Shown: piece after piece, positions 10,235-22,822 of the stretch
Position numbering within the stretch: position 1 is the stretch's first letter
Layout: every line of letters begins with the position of its first letter
From: Panorpa germanica
Lineage: Eukaryota > Arthropoda > Insecta > Mecoptera > Panorpidae
Assembly (NCBI GenBank): GCA_963678705.1
Contig: OY783205.1
Coordinates: forward strand, 14,632,001-14,696,000
DNA: 64,000 nucleotides
Direction of reading: 5' to 3'
Notes under the pieces: generated by a model
Told to the model about the DNA's origin: nothing
Databases searched by the model: none
The model's input: only the letters and a program-made list of their open reading frames with translations
Translations under genes and position numbers: made by a program

Positions 10235-11267
10235 CAGTGGTGGTCTTAGCAATTGCGAGGCCTCGGTGTGGCAGATCTTTGCGACGCCCTTGTTCTTTGG
10301 GTAATTTATGGTAATGGGCTTGTGTCCTCATTTTTTAGTGATCGATTTTTTAATTGTTGATTGAAATTGATGTTAATAAATGTGTATTGGTGTGTCTATT
10401 TTATTAAATATCTAAATATTGACGGAGATATAGCAATTAACAGTTTGAATTGTAGTTTTAGCGCTAGAAATGGTCGGCCATATTTTTATGACGTGAAATG
10501 CATTTTAACGTCAGTTATTTGTTGAGAAGGTCAGTGCTAAGGTAATGTTCTGTAGCTGTTGGTAGTCAAATAATCAAGTCAAATCAAAGAATAATAAGTT
10601 TTTATTTTATTTAATCCTGCTAATGCAGACATAATATTTAAATTTTGTTATTTCTTGACATAGCTGTAAATAATATTGATATTTTGATATATAAATACAT
10701 ATAGCAAAGATTCATGAGCTGTAAGGTTGGTAACCTTACACAAGGATTGTGATGTCACATGCACTTGGAATGTGTACAACGTTGAATCCCTTATATATTA
10801 TTATAGAGACAAATAATTATTGAGACAAAATGACTTTTTTAATTGTGAATATCTCCTAACATATAAGCAGTTATTAAAAAATGATTGAACATTTGAAGTT
10901 CTAGTAACCCACTTTATCAATATATAGTAAACTTTTATAGAAATTAAGACATAGGACACAAGCCTATTGAAAGTAAGTATTTTTGATGATGATTGACGAG
11001 AAATGCAAAACTTATTAATAAATAAATGTAGAGTTTTAAAATTTTATATTGGACAATTTATAAAGGTTAACAAGCACAAGGACGACAAATATTAATGATG
11101 ATAAACTAAGGTACAAAGTGATTCAAGTGGATATTCTAAAGCGCGAGGCCCTAGATTCAAATACATGTATAGTAATGAATTTTTCTACTTGAGCTCTTCC
11201 GCGAGGTCCCTACAAGAGCGAGGCCCCGGGCGGTTGCCCAGCTTGCCATCCCCTAAGGCCGCCTCTA
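10235..11267. mobile_element. Non-autonomous hAT element with 8-bp target duplication
   Basis: Left end CAGTGGTGGTCTTAGCAATT at 10235. The right end is the complement of a related sequence, reading inward AGAGGCGGCCTTAGGGGATG. The CAGnGGCGGCCTTAGG terminus is a common hAT end. Flanks are GATATAGG (10227-10234) and TATATAGG (11268-11275), a 7 of 8 target-site duplication. The 1.03-kb interior has no transposase, so it needs an external source. Confidence 0.7.
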
Positions 11268-11328
11268 TATATAGGTATATTTATTATGCTTTGTATATGT
11301 TAACTATAAAGACCGTCTCACTAGTAGT

Positions 11329-11428
11329 CTAAGAGCCAGTGGTCGGCAGACTTGTGGTATTTTACAGAACTCTATATTTACTTCTAGTCTGTGGTTCTAG
11401 TCTGCCGACTACTGGCTCTTGGACTATA
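11329..11428. repeat. Hairpin with 27-bp arms
   Basis: The arm AGTCTAAGAGCCAGTGGTCG... at about 11329 pairs with ...CGACTACTGGCTCTTGGACT ending near 11428, with two mismatches over 27 bp and a loop of about 45 bp. It may be a tiny foldback MITE. Beyond it, to 11600, is GC-richer sequence with GAGGCCCCT motifs like hAT ends, which I cannot resolve. Confidence 0.6.
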
Positions 11429-12068
11429 TGGTAGTACAGTGCAGAATTTAGAGGTGTGGAGACCCTGTGGCAACAAAGGAGCGGAGGCCCCTAGTTATTT
11501 TTCGAATAAAAGAAATAATTTTTTTTCCGTGAAGTCTTTCAAAAATTTATTGCTTTTCTCTCTATTGTGGAGGCCCCTCTCTTGTAGTACTAGTCACTAG
11601 TTGCCAAATTGTGGTATCTGTCTCCAATTACACGACGGTTATTTTTTTAAAATTTCAACTTAAAATATTTATATCTTTTCAATAAATTGATAAAAAAATG
11701 ATTTTCATTTCTAAATATTATTTTAGTAAAAACCTTCAAAAAATTTAGACTATTAAGAACCCGTTCTCAAGTTATGCTCTTACAACCGAACAGCAATTAA
11801 TTTTTATTTACATAAATAGATTCCTGTATTTTTACAGTTTACTTATTATTTTATTTTCTTAAAATATTAATTACAAACTAAAAAAATATTAAAATAATAC
11901 ATTTGAATCATCTGGAATATAAAGAACGCTATACGACACCACCAATTGTTATGTTAATAATTAATTCGAAAGTAATTAAAACAAAAATAAAAGTATAAGT
12001 AAATCGATTTCTTAATTTCTCCTATCACTTAATTATTGTAAATTAAGTGAAAAACATTACCAATAAAA

Positions 12069-12311
12069 ATGTCAAAATCAAACAAAGAATTTGAAAGCAC
12101 AGTCGCGTTGATCAATCGGATAATGTCTGTATGTGGAAGTGATATTTTAGAAAACAATTGGTCGAAAAGAATTAAGAAGAAATCGATTCGTTTTCTCATA
12201 TCATTTATAGTAATATCTCTTCCAATCACGTGTACCACAGCAGTGCTTTATCATTTAAATTAATTTTTTAAATTATTAGAATCATTGTTCACGAGTCGTA
12301 TTCAGACCGTA
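12069..12311 (+). pseudogene. Odorant receptor 5' fragment pseudogene
   Basis: Homologous to the first 85 or so codons of the three intact receptor genes downstream: MSKSNKEFESTVALINRIM, then CGSDILENNWSK, up to AVLYHLN. A TAA then replaces the His-Asp pair (after position 63). Beyond the stop the homology continues (FFKLLESLF), loses about 6 bases, and ends abruptly at IQT near 12311; the following sequence is unrelated. The upstream flank (about 11800-12068) is homologous to the promoters of the intact genes but its TATA box is changed to TATAAGTA. It is a truncated, dead tandem copy. Confidence 0.9.
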
Positions 12312-14144
12312 AAATAAAAAAGAAAGATAAAAAATATGGGTTTTTACCAAAATAAATTATTGTAAAAATTCCAATATTAAAGCGGAAATAAAAATGGGAA
12401 TGGAATGGATTTAGGGTATTCTTATTAATGAAATGAAACCTCAAATGTGCTCTTATGAGTAATGGTTTCAGAAAACTACGTTTTATGTTTTTTCGTGAGG
12501 TTCAAACCAATTTTCCAATTTCTTGGCGCTACAGTGCACTTGCAATTAAATTATCTGAAAAGTTGAGAAGTGTATAATAGGCCACTAAAGGTTTTCCAAG
12601 GTCTTTTAAATTGGAAAGCATGGTGTTTCGCTATTGGTTTCAATATATTTAAGTTGAAAAGAAATCTCATACTAGACTCTTGCGCGGTTAGGTAAATAAT
12701 TTTAACCGGGATACAGTTAATAGTATTTAGTTAGTAGTAATAATTATTATTGCGCAGCGAATAACAAATGAAAGTATACACAAATCAATCACGTTGTTTC
12801 GCAGCTTTATAACTTGTGTACGACTTAAGGCCATTTAAATTTGCAATTCCTTTTTAGCTTTATTACTAGTATATTAATCATCTTTTGCTAAAGATTATAG
12901 GACCCTCAGCACACGACGCGACTGCTTGCAAACCTTAGCCACGAATCTGCCCGAACCGAATGTCATTACAATTGTGTTGTTAGTAAAGAAACGAAACTGT
13001 TTACGAGTGAGATAAAACACACGGCACGAACGTAACTAAACTGATTTGAAACTGGTTTTGAGCATATATTCAGCGACTAGATTTCTCGGTCGCAGGGGAT
13101 TGTTTGTTTCATGATGACATTATCAACATAGATGTTTACGAAAAGTATTTAACTAAATACATACAATCAAATATAACATAATAAAATCCCCTGTTTTGCT
13201 ATTGTTAAACATTCTATAGAGTCACGATACACGGTCGACATGGCCCGTGCTCATTCATAAATTACACCCCACACGAATCAGCCGACTCATGTGCTCAACA
13301 AGAAACACTCAACAGTGTGAAAATTAATGTATGTTAACATTATTGGTGTTAGTTTTGTAGTCAATAAATGAATTTAAATTAAAAGCATGCACTGTTTATT
13401 GTTATTATATAATACATATTCTTATAATCGTTACAGTGTTGAATAAAGAATGTCTGCAAAATTACATTTGTAAATCGTTCTGCAGAAAATGCATTCGTAT
13501 TGAAAATGAATTTAGGGGTTGCTTCTGAATTTTCGATTGGTGTTTTTATTTTTCTAAATATTCAAAAGTTAACGAAATTATAGCTATATCAATAAAAATA
13601 AAAAATAATCTCAATTACTTATTTCTTCTATGACCTATTAGGCAAAACTGAAATTCACATTTCATATAGCTATAACTCAGGATATTAAAAAAAAAATCTC
13701 AGTTCATATATACTCGCATATTAACCTTTATTTCAATAAAAAAACGACCCATAAAGTGAGAGTTTACAAGCCCATTTACAATTTCATTCACTCGGGAAAT
13801 AGTCATTTTATATTTAATATAGAATTGAAATAGATCACGAGACTTTTTCTAATAGGTAATATGTTTCATGTAAAAAACACCTTTGTGTTAAACAAATATT
13901 AAATATGTATAGGTAACTATGCTATATAAATGTTCCCTACATTTATATAGTGTAGGTAATTTTCTTTTTCTTTTAAAGTTTTTTAAATATTAATTAAAAA
14001 CAAGTAAAATATTAAGATATTTTATATATTATTTGACATATTTGACACCAGAAATATAAATAAGTTTGTATGCCACCTTAAAGTATTGTACGTGTAAAAC
14101 GAATTAATAATTAATTTGAAAAATAATTAAAACAAAAATAAAAG
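12312..14144. other. Receptor-array spacer, first copy, with insertions
   Basis: Contains duplicated spacer landmarks: GCGCAGCGAATAACAAATGA near 12755, the CAATAAATGAATTTAAATT block near 13363, and the 5' flank of the next gene from about 13860. Compared with the other spacers it carries an insertion of about 0.4 kb (roughly 12890-13300) whose right part contains a MITE end (TTCATAAATTACACCCC). No gene is seen. Confidence 0.6.
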
Positions 14145-14181
14145 TATAAATAAAATGCTTTGTTAATTTCTCTCATCATTT
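14145..14181 (+). promoter_or_regulatory. Core promoter of receptor gene 1: TATA box and initiator
   Basis: TATAAATA at 14145-14152 and TCATTT at 14176-14181, which fits the arthropod initiator TCAKTY. The A of the initiator is 33 bp after the first T, the expected spacing. This would put transcription start at 14178 and give a 42-nt leader. The same pair occurs at the same place before genes 2 and 3. Confidence 0.6.
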
Positions 14182-14219
14182 AATTGTTGTAAATAACCAG
14201 AGAAACATTCAAAATAAAA

Positions 14220-17200
14220 ATGGATTCAAAATTAAACGAAGAATTTGAAAACACAGTCGCGTTGATCAATCGGATAATGTCTGTATGTGGAAGTGATATT
14301 TTAGACGACAATTGGTCGAAAGGAATTAAGAGGAAATTGGTTCGCGTTCTTATATCATTTATGGTAATCTCTATGCCAATCACGTGTATCACAGCAGTGC
14401 TTTATCATTTACATGATTTTCTTAAATTATTAGAATCATTGTTCACAGTTTCAAGTTGTATTCAGGCCATTTGTAAGTTTGTAATGGTTCAAACTTTGCA
14501 TAAAGATTTAAAAGATATAGTGGACAGATGCAGAAAATTTAGAATCAAGTTCGCTGATGATATTGAAACTGAAAGATCTTTTTCAAGTGATACATTAATA
14601 ATTCAAAAAACATATTTGATTGTAAAAGTTTTCTACGTGTCTATGTGTTTCACAGCCGTTGGTCTATTATGTCAACCTCTATTCAAAGTCGAAAGAGCAG
14701 TGCCGTTGTATTACTATATTCCATTTTGCGATCCGTTTGAATCTCCGTTCTACGAAATAAATTACGCTTACGGCTGCGTCGAGATGATGTTCTTGTCTGT
14801 TAACGTGCTCGTTGGGGTGGACTCCATGTACATTTTACTGATTTGTGAAATGTGCTTGCAATTTAATATTATTAAATTCAAACTGGCGAAAGTTGGAAAA
14901 TTTGAAGAAAATGAATATGAAACTGAAATAAAACTGTTACGACAAGTTCAAGAAATGACTCAAGAACTTGCAGAGTAAGAATTTTGAGCTTGTCCTAGTT
15001 TTAGTTTTAGATATTTACATATTTAACAAATATTATATTTTAGTACGACTTTACAACCAATATTAACGTAATAACTTGACTATTAATTGACTATAATTTG
15101 ACTAGTACTTCAAAAATAATATGTCATCCATTTCATAAATACGAAAACTAATTTTTTTATTGTGATTATTGTGTCGGGACCAAACAGGGATTGCCCAGTG
15201 GAGACTCTTTAGTGTTTTGCATAATATCCCAAATGGGATCCGAATGGGACAACCCAATTGGGTTTACAAACAAAAATTCTATTTGATATATGGTAGGACA
15301 GAGTTGAACAAATAATTGTATACTAAAAAGTTAAAATTAAATACTAGTATATTGATAAAATCACAGAGTTATGTACAAATCTTACAGAGTGTTTTCTAGT
15401 ATCTAGTGTTTTCCTACACATAAATAATCTACAATAATCTATCGATGTTTGATTTGAAAAATATCATAAAAGTGAAAATCACTGTTGACTTGGTTAACTT
15501 TCCAATAAAAGATTGTTTTAAGTTACAACCATAGAGATATAAGAATAGAGTGCGCAAGAGGCTGAATACTGTAATATAAGCAAAGAGAGAGATAGCTGAC
15601 GAGTGTCCTGTGTGTCTCTTTTGAGCCGTGTACTATGATTGACCGCCGCGCTAATAAAATATAGCTATAATAGTTGGGGCTGTCGGAGTCTTTATTCATT
15701 ATCTGGACGTTAAAATGCTTTGAATATATTATTTAAAATTTACTGTATGCTACTCTAACTATTTACAAATATTTTTATCTTTATTTTTATTTTAACAATA
15801 TCGTCTGCTTACTTTTGTGTACCCTCTACCATACCGCCAATGAACCAAGCCAGCAGCAGCGGTTCGGCTAGGAAGAAACAGATAGGACACTCGGTAGGCT
15901 ATCTCTCTCTTTGCATCTATCGCTTCCTCTTACACGCGGCCGTACACTTCGCGTACTCTATTCTCATATCTCTATGGTTACAACAGTTTAACTTGATCCG
16001 TCATATTATTTATTGGAGATCAACTTTCTCTTTATTAATGCTACGTTATGCCGGTTTCACACCAAATAGACAGTTTCAGTTTTATGCAACGTTGCAAAGT
16101 GTTGCAACAAAACGTGTTGCACTTTTTTTGCAACAATTCTGTTTTTCGGCAACAGACTATTCGCATTGAACAGACCCATAATACCGGTTTCACACCAGAT
16201 AGACAGTTGCATAAAACTGCAACAAAAAGTTGTTTTTTTAAAGTTGTATCAATGTTTACACCAACTAGACAGTTTTAACAACATTTTTGTCATTTATTGC
16301 AGTTGTTTGCAACACAACACAGTCCCATTTGGAGTCGGTATATGTCCAAGTATTGAAGAAATGCGAACTTTGAATATAGTTCAATAAGGCACTGAATATT
16401 TCACAATTAAAATGCCATTGCATTCTTATCTAGAATATATTTAAATTCGTAGATTTGTATAGTGTTATGCTGGCTGACTATAAATAAGCTTGTTGCAATG
16501 TTATCCAAAATGTGTAATACTGTAGAAATAAATTCAAAAGAATTCAGAATTTTTTATCTTTGTACGATAATACTTTAACCACTAAGCTACTAGTGTTATT
16601 GATAATAATCTTATAATATAAGAAAGTTTAAGTTTCGATAAATTTATTTTGTATTTAACTGTTTTCTGCACATGCGATTCAATTGGGTTTATGTATATAA
16701 TTCTTGTATTATTTATTAAAGATCACTAAATATATATTAAACATGTTATTCTAGATTAATCAAAGAAATCAACAAAACCTTCTCCGTGCTCTTCTTGATA
16801 CAATTCTTGACAACGTTGGGCATGTTAAGTGCTACACTTTTCAAAATGACTGTAACAGGTGGAGCCATTGGTGACATTGCCCTCACAGGAGCTATTGTTC
16901 TTCAATTATTATTCTATTGTTTCTATGGCGAATTGTTAAAGAATAAGGTAATATTTAACAACAATTCTTAATTTAAGAACTTTATTTGTAACAGTTTAAT
17001 TGTGCGTTAACTTATGTTGATTTTTAACATGCCTATATTCTATGATTTAGGTTATTTATTCTTTGTTCTTTATTTTGCGTCCAGTATTGGGTAAATTTAC
17101 ATATGACATCATATGCAGCACAAAATCTATAAAAAATAGTCGTAGAAATATAATTAAAAAAAAGGAAATTTTGTGAAAGTATGTTAAATTTTTCAAAATT

Positions 17201-17924
17201 TCCAGGATAGGCAATATAATTATAATTGACAAGTACGGGGGAGTGGGTAAATTTATGAATGGATTTCTAGTGAAAATGTTAGTTTTACAATAAAATTGTT
17301 TTTAGATGGAGAGTTTGACTTTTATTTTATACAACAACGAGTGGTACAACTTGGAAATTAAAGAACAGAAATCTTTGATAATGATGATGAGTTGTTCCCA
17401 AAATTTCCAAACTATGAAGGCAGGTGGTTATGCGGAGCTCTCATTAGCTACGTACATGCAGGTGAATTTAGAATCAGTATTTCCAATTTGAATATATTTA
17501 TTCATATATAATATTTTATAATTTTTTAAAAAAGGTTCTTATATAGGATTAATAAATTTATAATAGACATTTGACTGCAGAAATTATTACTACATACAAT
17601 AAAATTTTGGGTGAAATCATTAAAAAAGAATTAGTATTAATTATGTAATTTCGGTTACTTGAAATGAAAAATATTTTATGATTCCTTAAACCTAAAACAG
17701 TGTTGGACCTCTATTTTTGTGCTTTCTTTCTTTGGACTTTTGCCCTGTTTTGAACATCTGGGGTATTAAATTACCTTTTATTAATATACGAGTACATCTA
17801 CATCTAGAATATAAGACTAAGAAATTGGAATGAACCCAATTCAATGACATTTTATAAATTTTTGTTTCAGATTTTGAAAACTGCCTATACATATTACACA
17901 ATTATGAAAGATCAACAAAAATAA
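14220..17924 (+). CDS. Odorant receptor gene 1 (7tm_6), four exons, 385 aa
   Basis: Exons 14220-14974, 16755-16947, 17306-17461 and 17871-17924, all with GT-AG borders; the joined frame is 385 codons with stop TAA at 17922. The product is a seven-pass membrane receptor of the insect Or family, which acts with the co-receptor Orco as an odour-gated cation channel in the dendrites of olfactory neurons. Hydrophobic segments lie near residues 41-63, 72-93, 132-152, 185-213, 264-283, 290-310 and 350-375. The C-terminal signature is in exon 3 (YNNEWYNLEIKEQKSL, SCSQNFQTMKAGG) and exon 4 (ILKTAYTYYTIMKDQQK). The start is fixed by the paralogues, which share MDSK. Intron 1 (1780 bp) holds a MITE. Introns 2 and 3 (358 and 409 bp) are much longer than in genes 2 and 3. 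The specific ligand cannot be told. Confidence 0.93.
15522..15984. mobile_element. MITE in intron 1 of receptor gene 1
   Basis: Terminal inverted repeats: left GTTACAACCATAGAGATATA, right (inward) GTTGTAACCATAGAGATATG. They continue imperfectly for about 100 bp (AAAGAGAGAGATAG on both sides). The paralogous introns lack it. Flanks share only a short TTTAA, so the target duplication is uncertain. Confidence 0.7.
16048..16275 (+). repeat. Three-copy short repeat in intron 1 of receptor gene 1
   Basis: TTTCACACCAnATAGACAG occurs near 16055 and 16191, and a diverged TTACACCAACTAGACAG near 16257. Each is followed by TTGCAAC-rich sequence. These may be ends of small nested elements. Short open frames across them are not genes. 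Confidence 0.5.
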
Positions 17925-19018
17925 GAATGAAAAACAATTATCTACTTCTAGAACTGTGAATGTCCCTATTGTTTTATGGTTACAACTGTTACATTTCTAT
18001 TGTCTATTTCTATTGTCATTCGCAATGCGTAGTCAATCTTAGTACAGTCCCTTTTTTAATTTTTTTTTTTTTTTTAGAACCCAACAAGTCAAATGTTTCT
18101 AAATTAAAAATACTAAATGAAAAAAATTTATATTATATCATAACCTGCAAAATGTGACAATTTGTCAACATGCAGTAGGATTTATTTTTAAGTTGTCAGC
18201 CAAGAATCAATGTCAGTTTGTGCAAAATAGAGAAGCGAAAACAATTTACTATTGTATAGAATATAATTTTAAATATAATAAGTAATTTAGTAATACATCT
18301 AATAAATAATTTAGAATATAATTTTAGAGATTTCAGAAAATTAACTAAACTTAAAGTAAAATAAACATATATAAACATGAATATGAAAAGGAATTATTTT
18401 GGCTTATTCAGCCCTATTAAAGGGCTTATTCCGAAAACCTGAAATCTAAATTAAAATATTAAATAAAAACAGTAAATTAAATACTAAAACAGTAAGTGAG
18501 ATTGAGATATTCATTAAATTTATTATTTATATAAAATGTAAAAAATGATTAATGCACTAAGAAGAGAAAATTAATTTTATATATAGCTTAGAATAATGTA
18601 TACCGAAACTATATTTAACAGAACGCAATTTACCGCGCAAAATGGTTGGTATAAGATTTGAATAAATAGTGAAATATTAAGTTTTCCAATTCGAAACACG
18701 GCATTTAAAAATCTAAAGAAACGTAATACCAGACCTTTGTGCGATAAAGCAACTTATTTAAGCACAGGCCCGTATTAATTAACAATAATAATTTTTGATG
18801 CGCAGCGACTAACAAAAGAACGTAAACACAAATCCTACAAGTTGTTTCACAGTTTTATAAATTATATTCGTGGTGTGCGGATACTTATTTATAAAATATC
18901 CCTTAAATTTCAATTTAAGATCATTTAAATTTGCAATTGTTTCTTATATCACTATCACTCTAAAATAATAATCACCTTTTGCTAAAAATATTAACTCTCT
19001 CGAAAAACTAAACAGTTT
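17925..19018. other. Receptor-array spacer, second copy
   Basis: 3' flank of gene 1 and duplicated spacer (GCGCAGCGACTAACAAAAGA near 18800, and a TTAAATTTGCAAT block near 18926) shared with the spacers after genes 2 and 3. No gene is seen. No clear AATAAA follows the receptor stop closely. Confidence 0.6.
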
Positions 19019-19027
19019 GTAAAATAA

Positions 19028-19625
19028 ACGTCGCTGAAGTTAGCGAAAAGTTCGAAAATGAGCAGTACTAGTGGTGTCCAACTGACATTCGCGCAAAAGA
19101 CTATACACTTATTGGATTTAATATTTGCAAGTGTATTATGTTTTCTATTTAAATAAATAGTTTACAATGTGTACGAAAAAAAATTAAAAAAACATAAATA
19201 ATAATAATAACATGGTATAAATACAATATATTTGAATCGGACAACAAGGGTTTATAGCACACATGGCCAATGATTAAATTATTGCAATGAATTTGAGTTG
19301 GGGGAATTCTGATGTCTGTAGTTTTTTAATTAATATACCTGCCGTCAATAAATTAGTATTTTTTTAATTAGTTGTAATGTTACTAAACTCCGTGCAATAA
19401 TTTATTTCGTTCATTTTATTTTGTTTTCTAAAAAAATACCATATTATTATTATTATTTATGTTTTTTAATTTTTTTTCGTACACATTGTAAACTAATTAT
19501 TTAAATAGAAGACATAATACACTTGCAAATATTAAATTCAATAAGTGTATAGTCTTTTGCGCGAATGTCAGTTGGACCCCACTAGTACTGCTCATTTTCG
19601 AACTTTTCGCTAACTTCAGCGACGT
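19028..19625. mobile_element. Foldback element with 190-bp arms in the array spacer
   Basis: The left arm 19028-19217 (ACGTCGCTGAAGTTAGCG...) is repeated inverted at 19437-19625 (...CGCTAACTTCAGCGACGT) with few differences; the loop is about 220 bp. The homologous spacers at 13319, 27110 and 28028 run straight through this point, so it is a clean insertion. Flanks GTAAAATAA (19019-19027) and GTTAAATAA (19626-19634) look like an 8- or 9-bp target duplication. There is no coding capacity and the superfamily is undetermined. Confidence 0.85.
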
Positions 19626-20586
19626 GTTAAATAATGTATGTGAAAATTATTGATGTTAGTTTTGTAGTCAATAAATGAATTTAAATGAAATACATCTAGT
19701 GTTTGTTATCATTATTATACAATACACATTCTTATAATCGTTACAGCTATCAATAAAAGGTCCGTCAAGCGTTACATTTATAATTAGCTCGGCACCAAAT
19801 GCATCCGCATTAGTTAAATGTAATTGTGTCGCAAAAGGGGAGGGCAACTGTAATTTATAATAATAGTGTATACATGTAAAAGATATACCCCCACCCCGTC
19901 ATCCCGCTGCACCACATACGTTTCCATAGTTTAAAAGTTTCATGCGACCTTTTTACTTCTGTTTTCTGAAAAATATTATAAATATTAAAAAATTATTACA
20001 AAAATATTTCAAAATGGCGGAGATATAAGCTGTTCTGCGGAACGCTTTTATCAGGATGCTCAGGTCATCTCATCGTAGCAAACATTTTTATGCTTAAATG
20101 TCTGAGGTTGAACTAACCTCTTGAATATATGTAACATTTACATAGTAATATTTCATTAATTACATTGTAAATATATTTTTTCTGCTTTTAGGAGGAATTT
20201 CTAAAAAAATAACTAAATCAAAAATAAAGCTTCATGATTTATTCAATCGGAAGATATTCATTTCTTGATTGTATTATAATTAGTCACTGAATGGCAAATC
20301 TCTGAACGTCAGGTAATATTTTTTACGTTTTTATGTTAAATAAATATTAATTATGTTCAGGTCATACTACATAAATGGTTGCCACATTTTTACAGTGTAA
20401 GTCATTTATATATTTCTTTAAAAGTTATTAAAATATTAATGAAAAACTAATAACATATTAAAATAATTTGATATTTCAATGACGACATTTCAATCACCTG
20501 AAATATAAGTAACATTATACACAAAGTGTTGTACGTGGAAACGAGTTAATAATTAATTTGTAAAATAATTAAAACAAAAATAAAAG
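19626..20586. other. Receptor-array spacer and 5' flank of gene 2
   Basis: Duplicated spacer: a CAATAAATGAATTTAAATG block near 19670, then CTTATAATCGTTACAG, GCATCCGCATTAGTTAAATG and CTTTTACTTC segments shared with 28028-28400 and 38420-38700. The last 300 bp are homologous to the 5' flanks of the other receptor genes. No other gene is seen. Confidence 0.6.
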
Positions 20587-20623
20587 TATAAATAAAATGT
20601 TTTTCTAATTTCTCTCACCATTT
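20587..20623 (+). promoter_or_regulatory. Core promoter of receptor gene 2
   Basis: TATAAATA at 20587-20594 and CCATTT at 20618-20623. The initiator A (20620) is 33 bp from the TATA start, as in gene 1, giving a leader of about 42 nt. Confidence 0.6.
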
Positions 20624-20661
20624 AATTGTGGTAAATTAACAGAGAAACATTTAAAATAAAA

Positions 20662-22822
20662 ATGGATTCTAAATCAAACAAAGAATTTGAAAACACAGTC
20701 GCGTTCTTAAGTGGCATAATGTCTGTATGTGGAAGTGATATTTTTGACGACAATTGGTCGAAAGGAATTAAGAAGAAATTATTTCGTTTTTTTATAGCAT
20801 TTTTGAAAATGTCCATGCCAATCTCGTGTATCACGGCTGTGCTTTATCATTTACATGATTTTGTTAAATTATTAGAAACATTGTTGACAGTTTCGAGTTG
20901 TATTCAGACCATTTGCAAGTTTGTAATGGTTCAAATTTTGCACAAAGATTTAAAAGATATAGTGGACAGATGCAGGAAATTTAGAATCAAGTTCGCTGAT
21001 GATATTGAAACTGACATATCTATTTCAACTGATTCAGTAATGATTATAAAGACAAATTTAATTGTAAAAGTTTTCTACGTGTCGGTAACTTTCTCATGCA
21101 TTGCTATTGTATGTCAACCTCTATTCAAAGCCGAAAGAGCAATGCCCTTGTATTACTATATTCCATTTTGTGATCCGTTTGAATCTCCGTTCTACGAAAT
21201 TAATTACGTTTACGCCAGCGTCGTGCTGTTGTTTTTAACTTTGCATTTGGTTGTTGGATTGGACTCCATTTTTATTTTTCTGATTTGTGAAATGTGCTTG
21301 CAATTTAATATTATTCAACGAAAATTAACTAAAATTGGAAAATTAGAAGAAAATGAATATGAAAACCAAATAAATCTCTTACGTGAAATTCAAGAAATGA
21401 GTCAAGAACTTGCAGAGTAAGAATTATGACAATTTTTCATTTGTTTAGTTAATATTTAGTAAATATTAAATTTTTATCCTAAAGTGTGTTATATACACAC
21501 AATTTGATGAAGTGGGTTTATTAATAAAACCCACGATATTAGGTTATGTACAAATGTTCCCAAGTGTTGTGGTGTACTAAAATAAATGAGAATTGATTCT
21601 CACGTACACCAAATTTAAACAAAACAACATGCCAGTAATTTTCCTATACTAAAAAATAAGATTCATTCCAAGAATAATAAAATTTATACAAGTTACTTAA
21701 AACATATATTGATGCAGATATAAAAATATTAACAAAAATACAAATATGATTTTCAACATACGATATGTTACTAATTATTTGATATACTACTTAATGATCT
21801 ATTTATAAGCAAAGTTTGAACATTTATCTAAGTTGTAGCTTTTATATGGTTTAAATAGCTCAATCGTGTACAAAGTTATTAACGCTTTTATATTTAAAAA
21901 CATAGAGTTTAGTACACTGTTGCCATCTATATCTGACTATATAACCATGAAGTAATGTTTCAGTTTAAAAGAAAAATCGCATTTGACTGACTTGGCAAAT
22001 CTTTCGCGAAATAGATTTATTAACTTAGAAAAGAATTCTTGAAGTTAGCTTTAACTTGAACTGTCTTAAAACACTGTTTTTAATAGAAATCAATTTTAGA
22101 ATAAATAATAATACTTTTAAAACATATGAAAACTTTTAAACAGTTTCATTTACTAGAAGTATTTTATCATTACATCATTAAGAATCAAATCTATGACAAA
22201 AATATTAACACGGCTTAAATAAACTATAATTGATTAACTATTTGTCAACATACACTGCGCATATAATAAAATTATTATTCTAGATTAATCAAAGAAATCA
22301 ACAAAACGTTCTCCATCGTCTTCTTGGTGCAATTAGCAACAACGTTGAGCATGTTAAGTGCTACACTATTCAAAATAACTACAGCAGGCGCAGGCATTGG
22401 AGACATTGCTATGATAATCTGTATTATGTCGCAATTATTATTCTACTGTTTCTATGGAGAACTTTTAAAGAATAAGGTAACATGGTCAATATTTCATAAT
22501 TTAAGTTTTCTAATTGGTTTTACAATAAATTGTTTTTAGATGGAGAGTTTGACTTTTGTTTTATACAACAACGAGTGGTACAACCTAGAAGTTAAAGAAC
22601 AAAAAGCTTTGATAACGATGATGAGTTGTTCCCAAAATTTCCAAACTTTGAAGGCAGGTGGTTATGCGGAGCTCTCGCTAGCTACGTACATGCAGGTGAA
22701 TTTAGAATCAATATTGTTAATTATATTGATCCAATGTCGGTATAGAAATTATAAAATTTTTGTTTCAGATTTTGAAAACGGCCTATACATATTACACGAT
22801 TATGAAAGATCAACAAAAATAG
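20662..22822 (+). CDS. Odorant receptor gene 2 (7tm_6), four exons, 385 aa
   Basis: Exons 20662-21416, 22284-22476, 22540-22695 and 22769-22822 (stop TAG 22820), with lengths identical to gene 1 (755, 193, 156 and 54 nt) and GT-AG borders in the same phases. It is an insect odorant receptor subunit of the olfactory neuron membrane, as gene 1. Exon 1 encodes MDSKSNKEFENTVAFLSGIM and the conserved loop YYYIPFCDPFESPFYE. Exon 3 carries the family's C-terminal signature. It is the closest relative of gene 3: I count 17 amino-acid differences in the 251 exon-1 residues, clustered at residues 75-98 and 171-188. Introns 2 and 3 are compact (63 and 73 bp). The gene appears intact. Confidence 0.93.
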
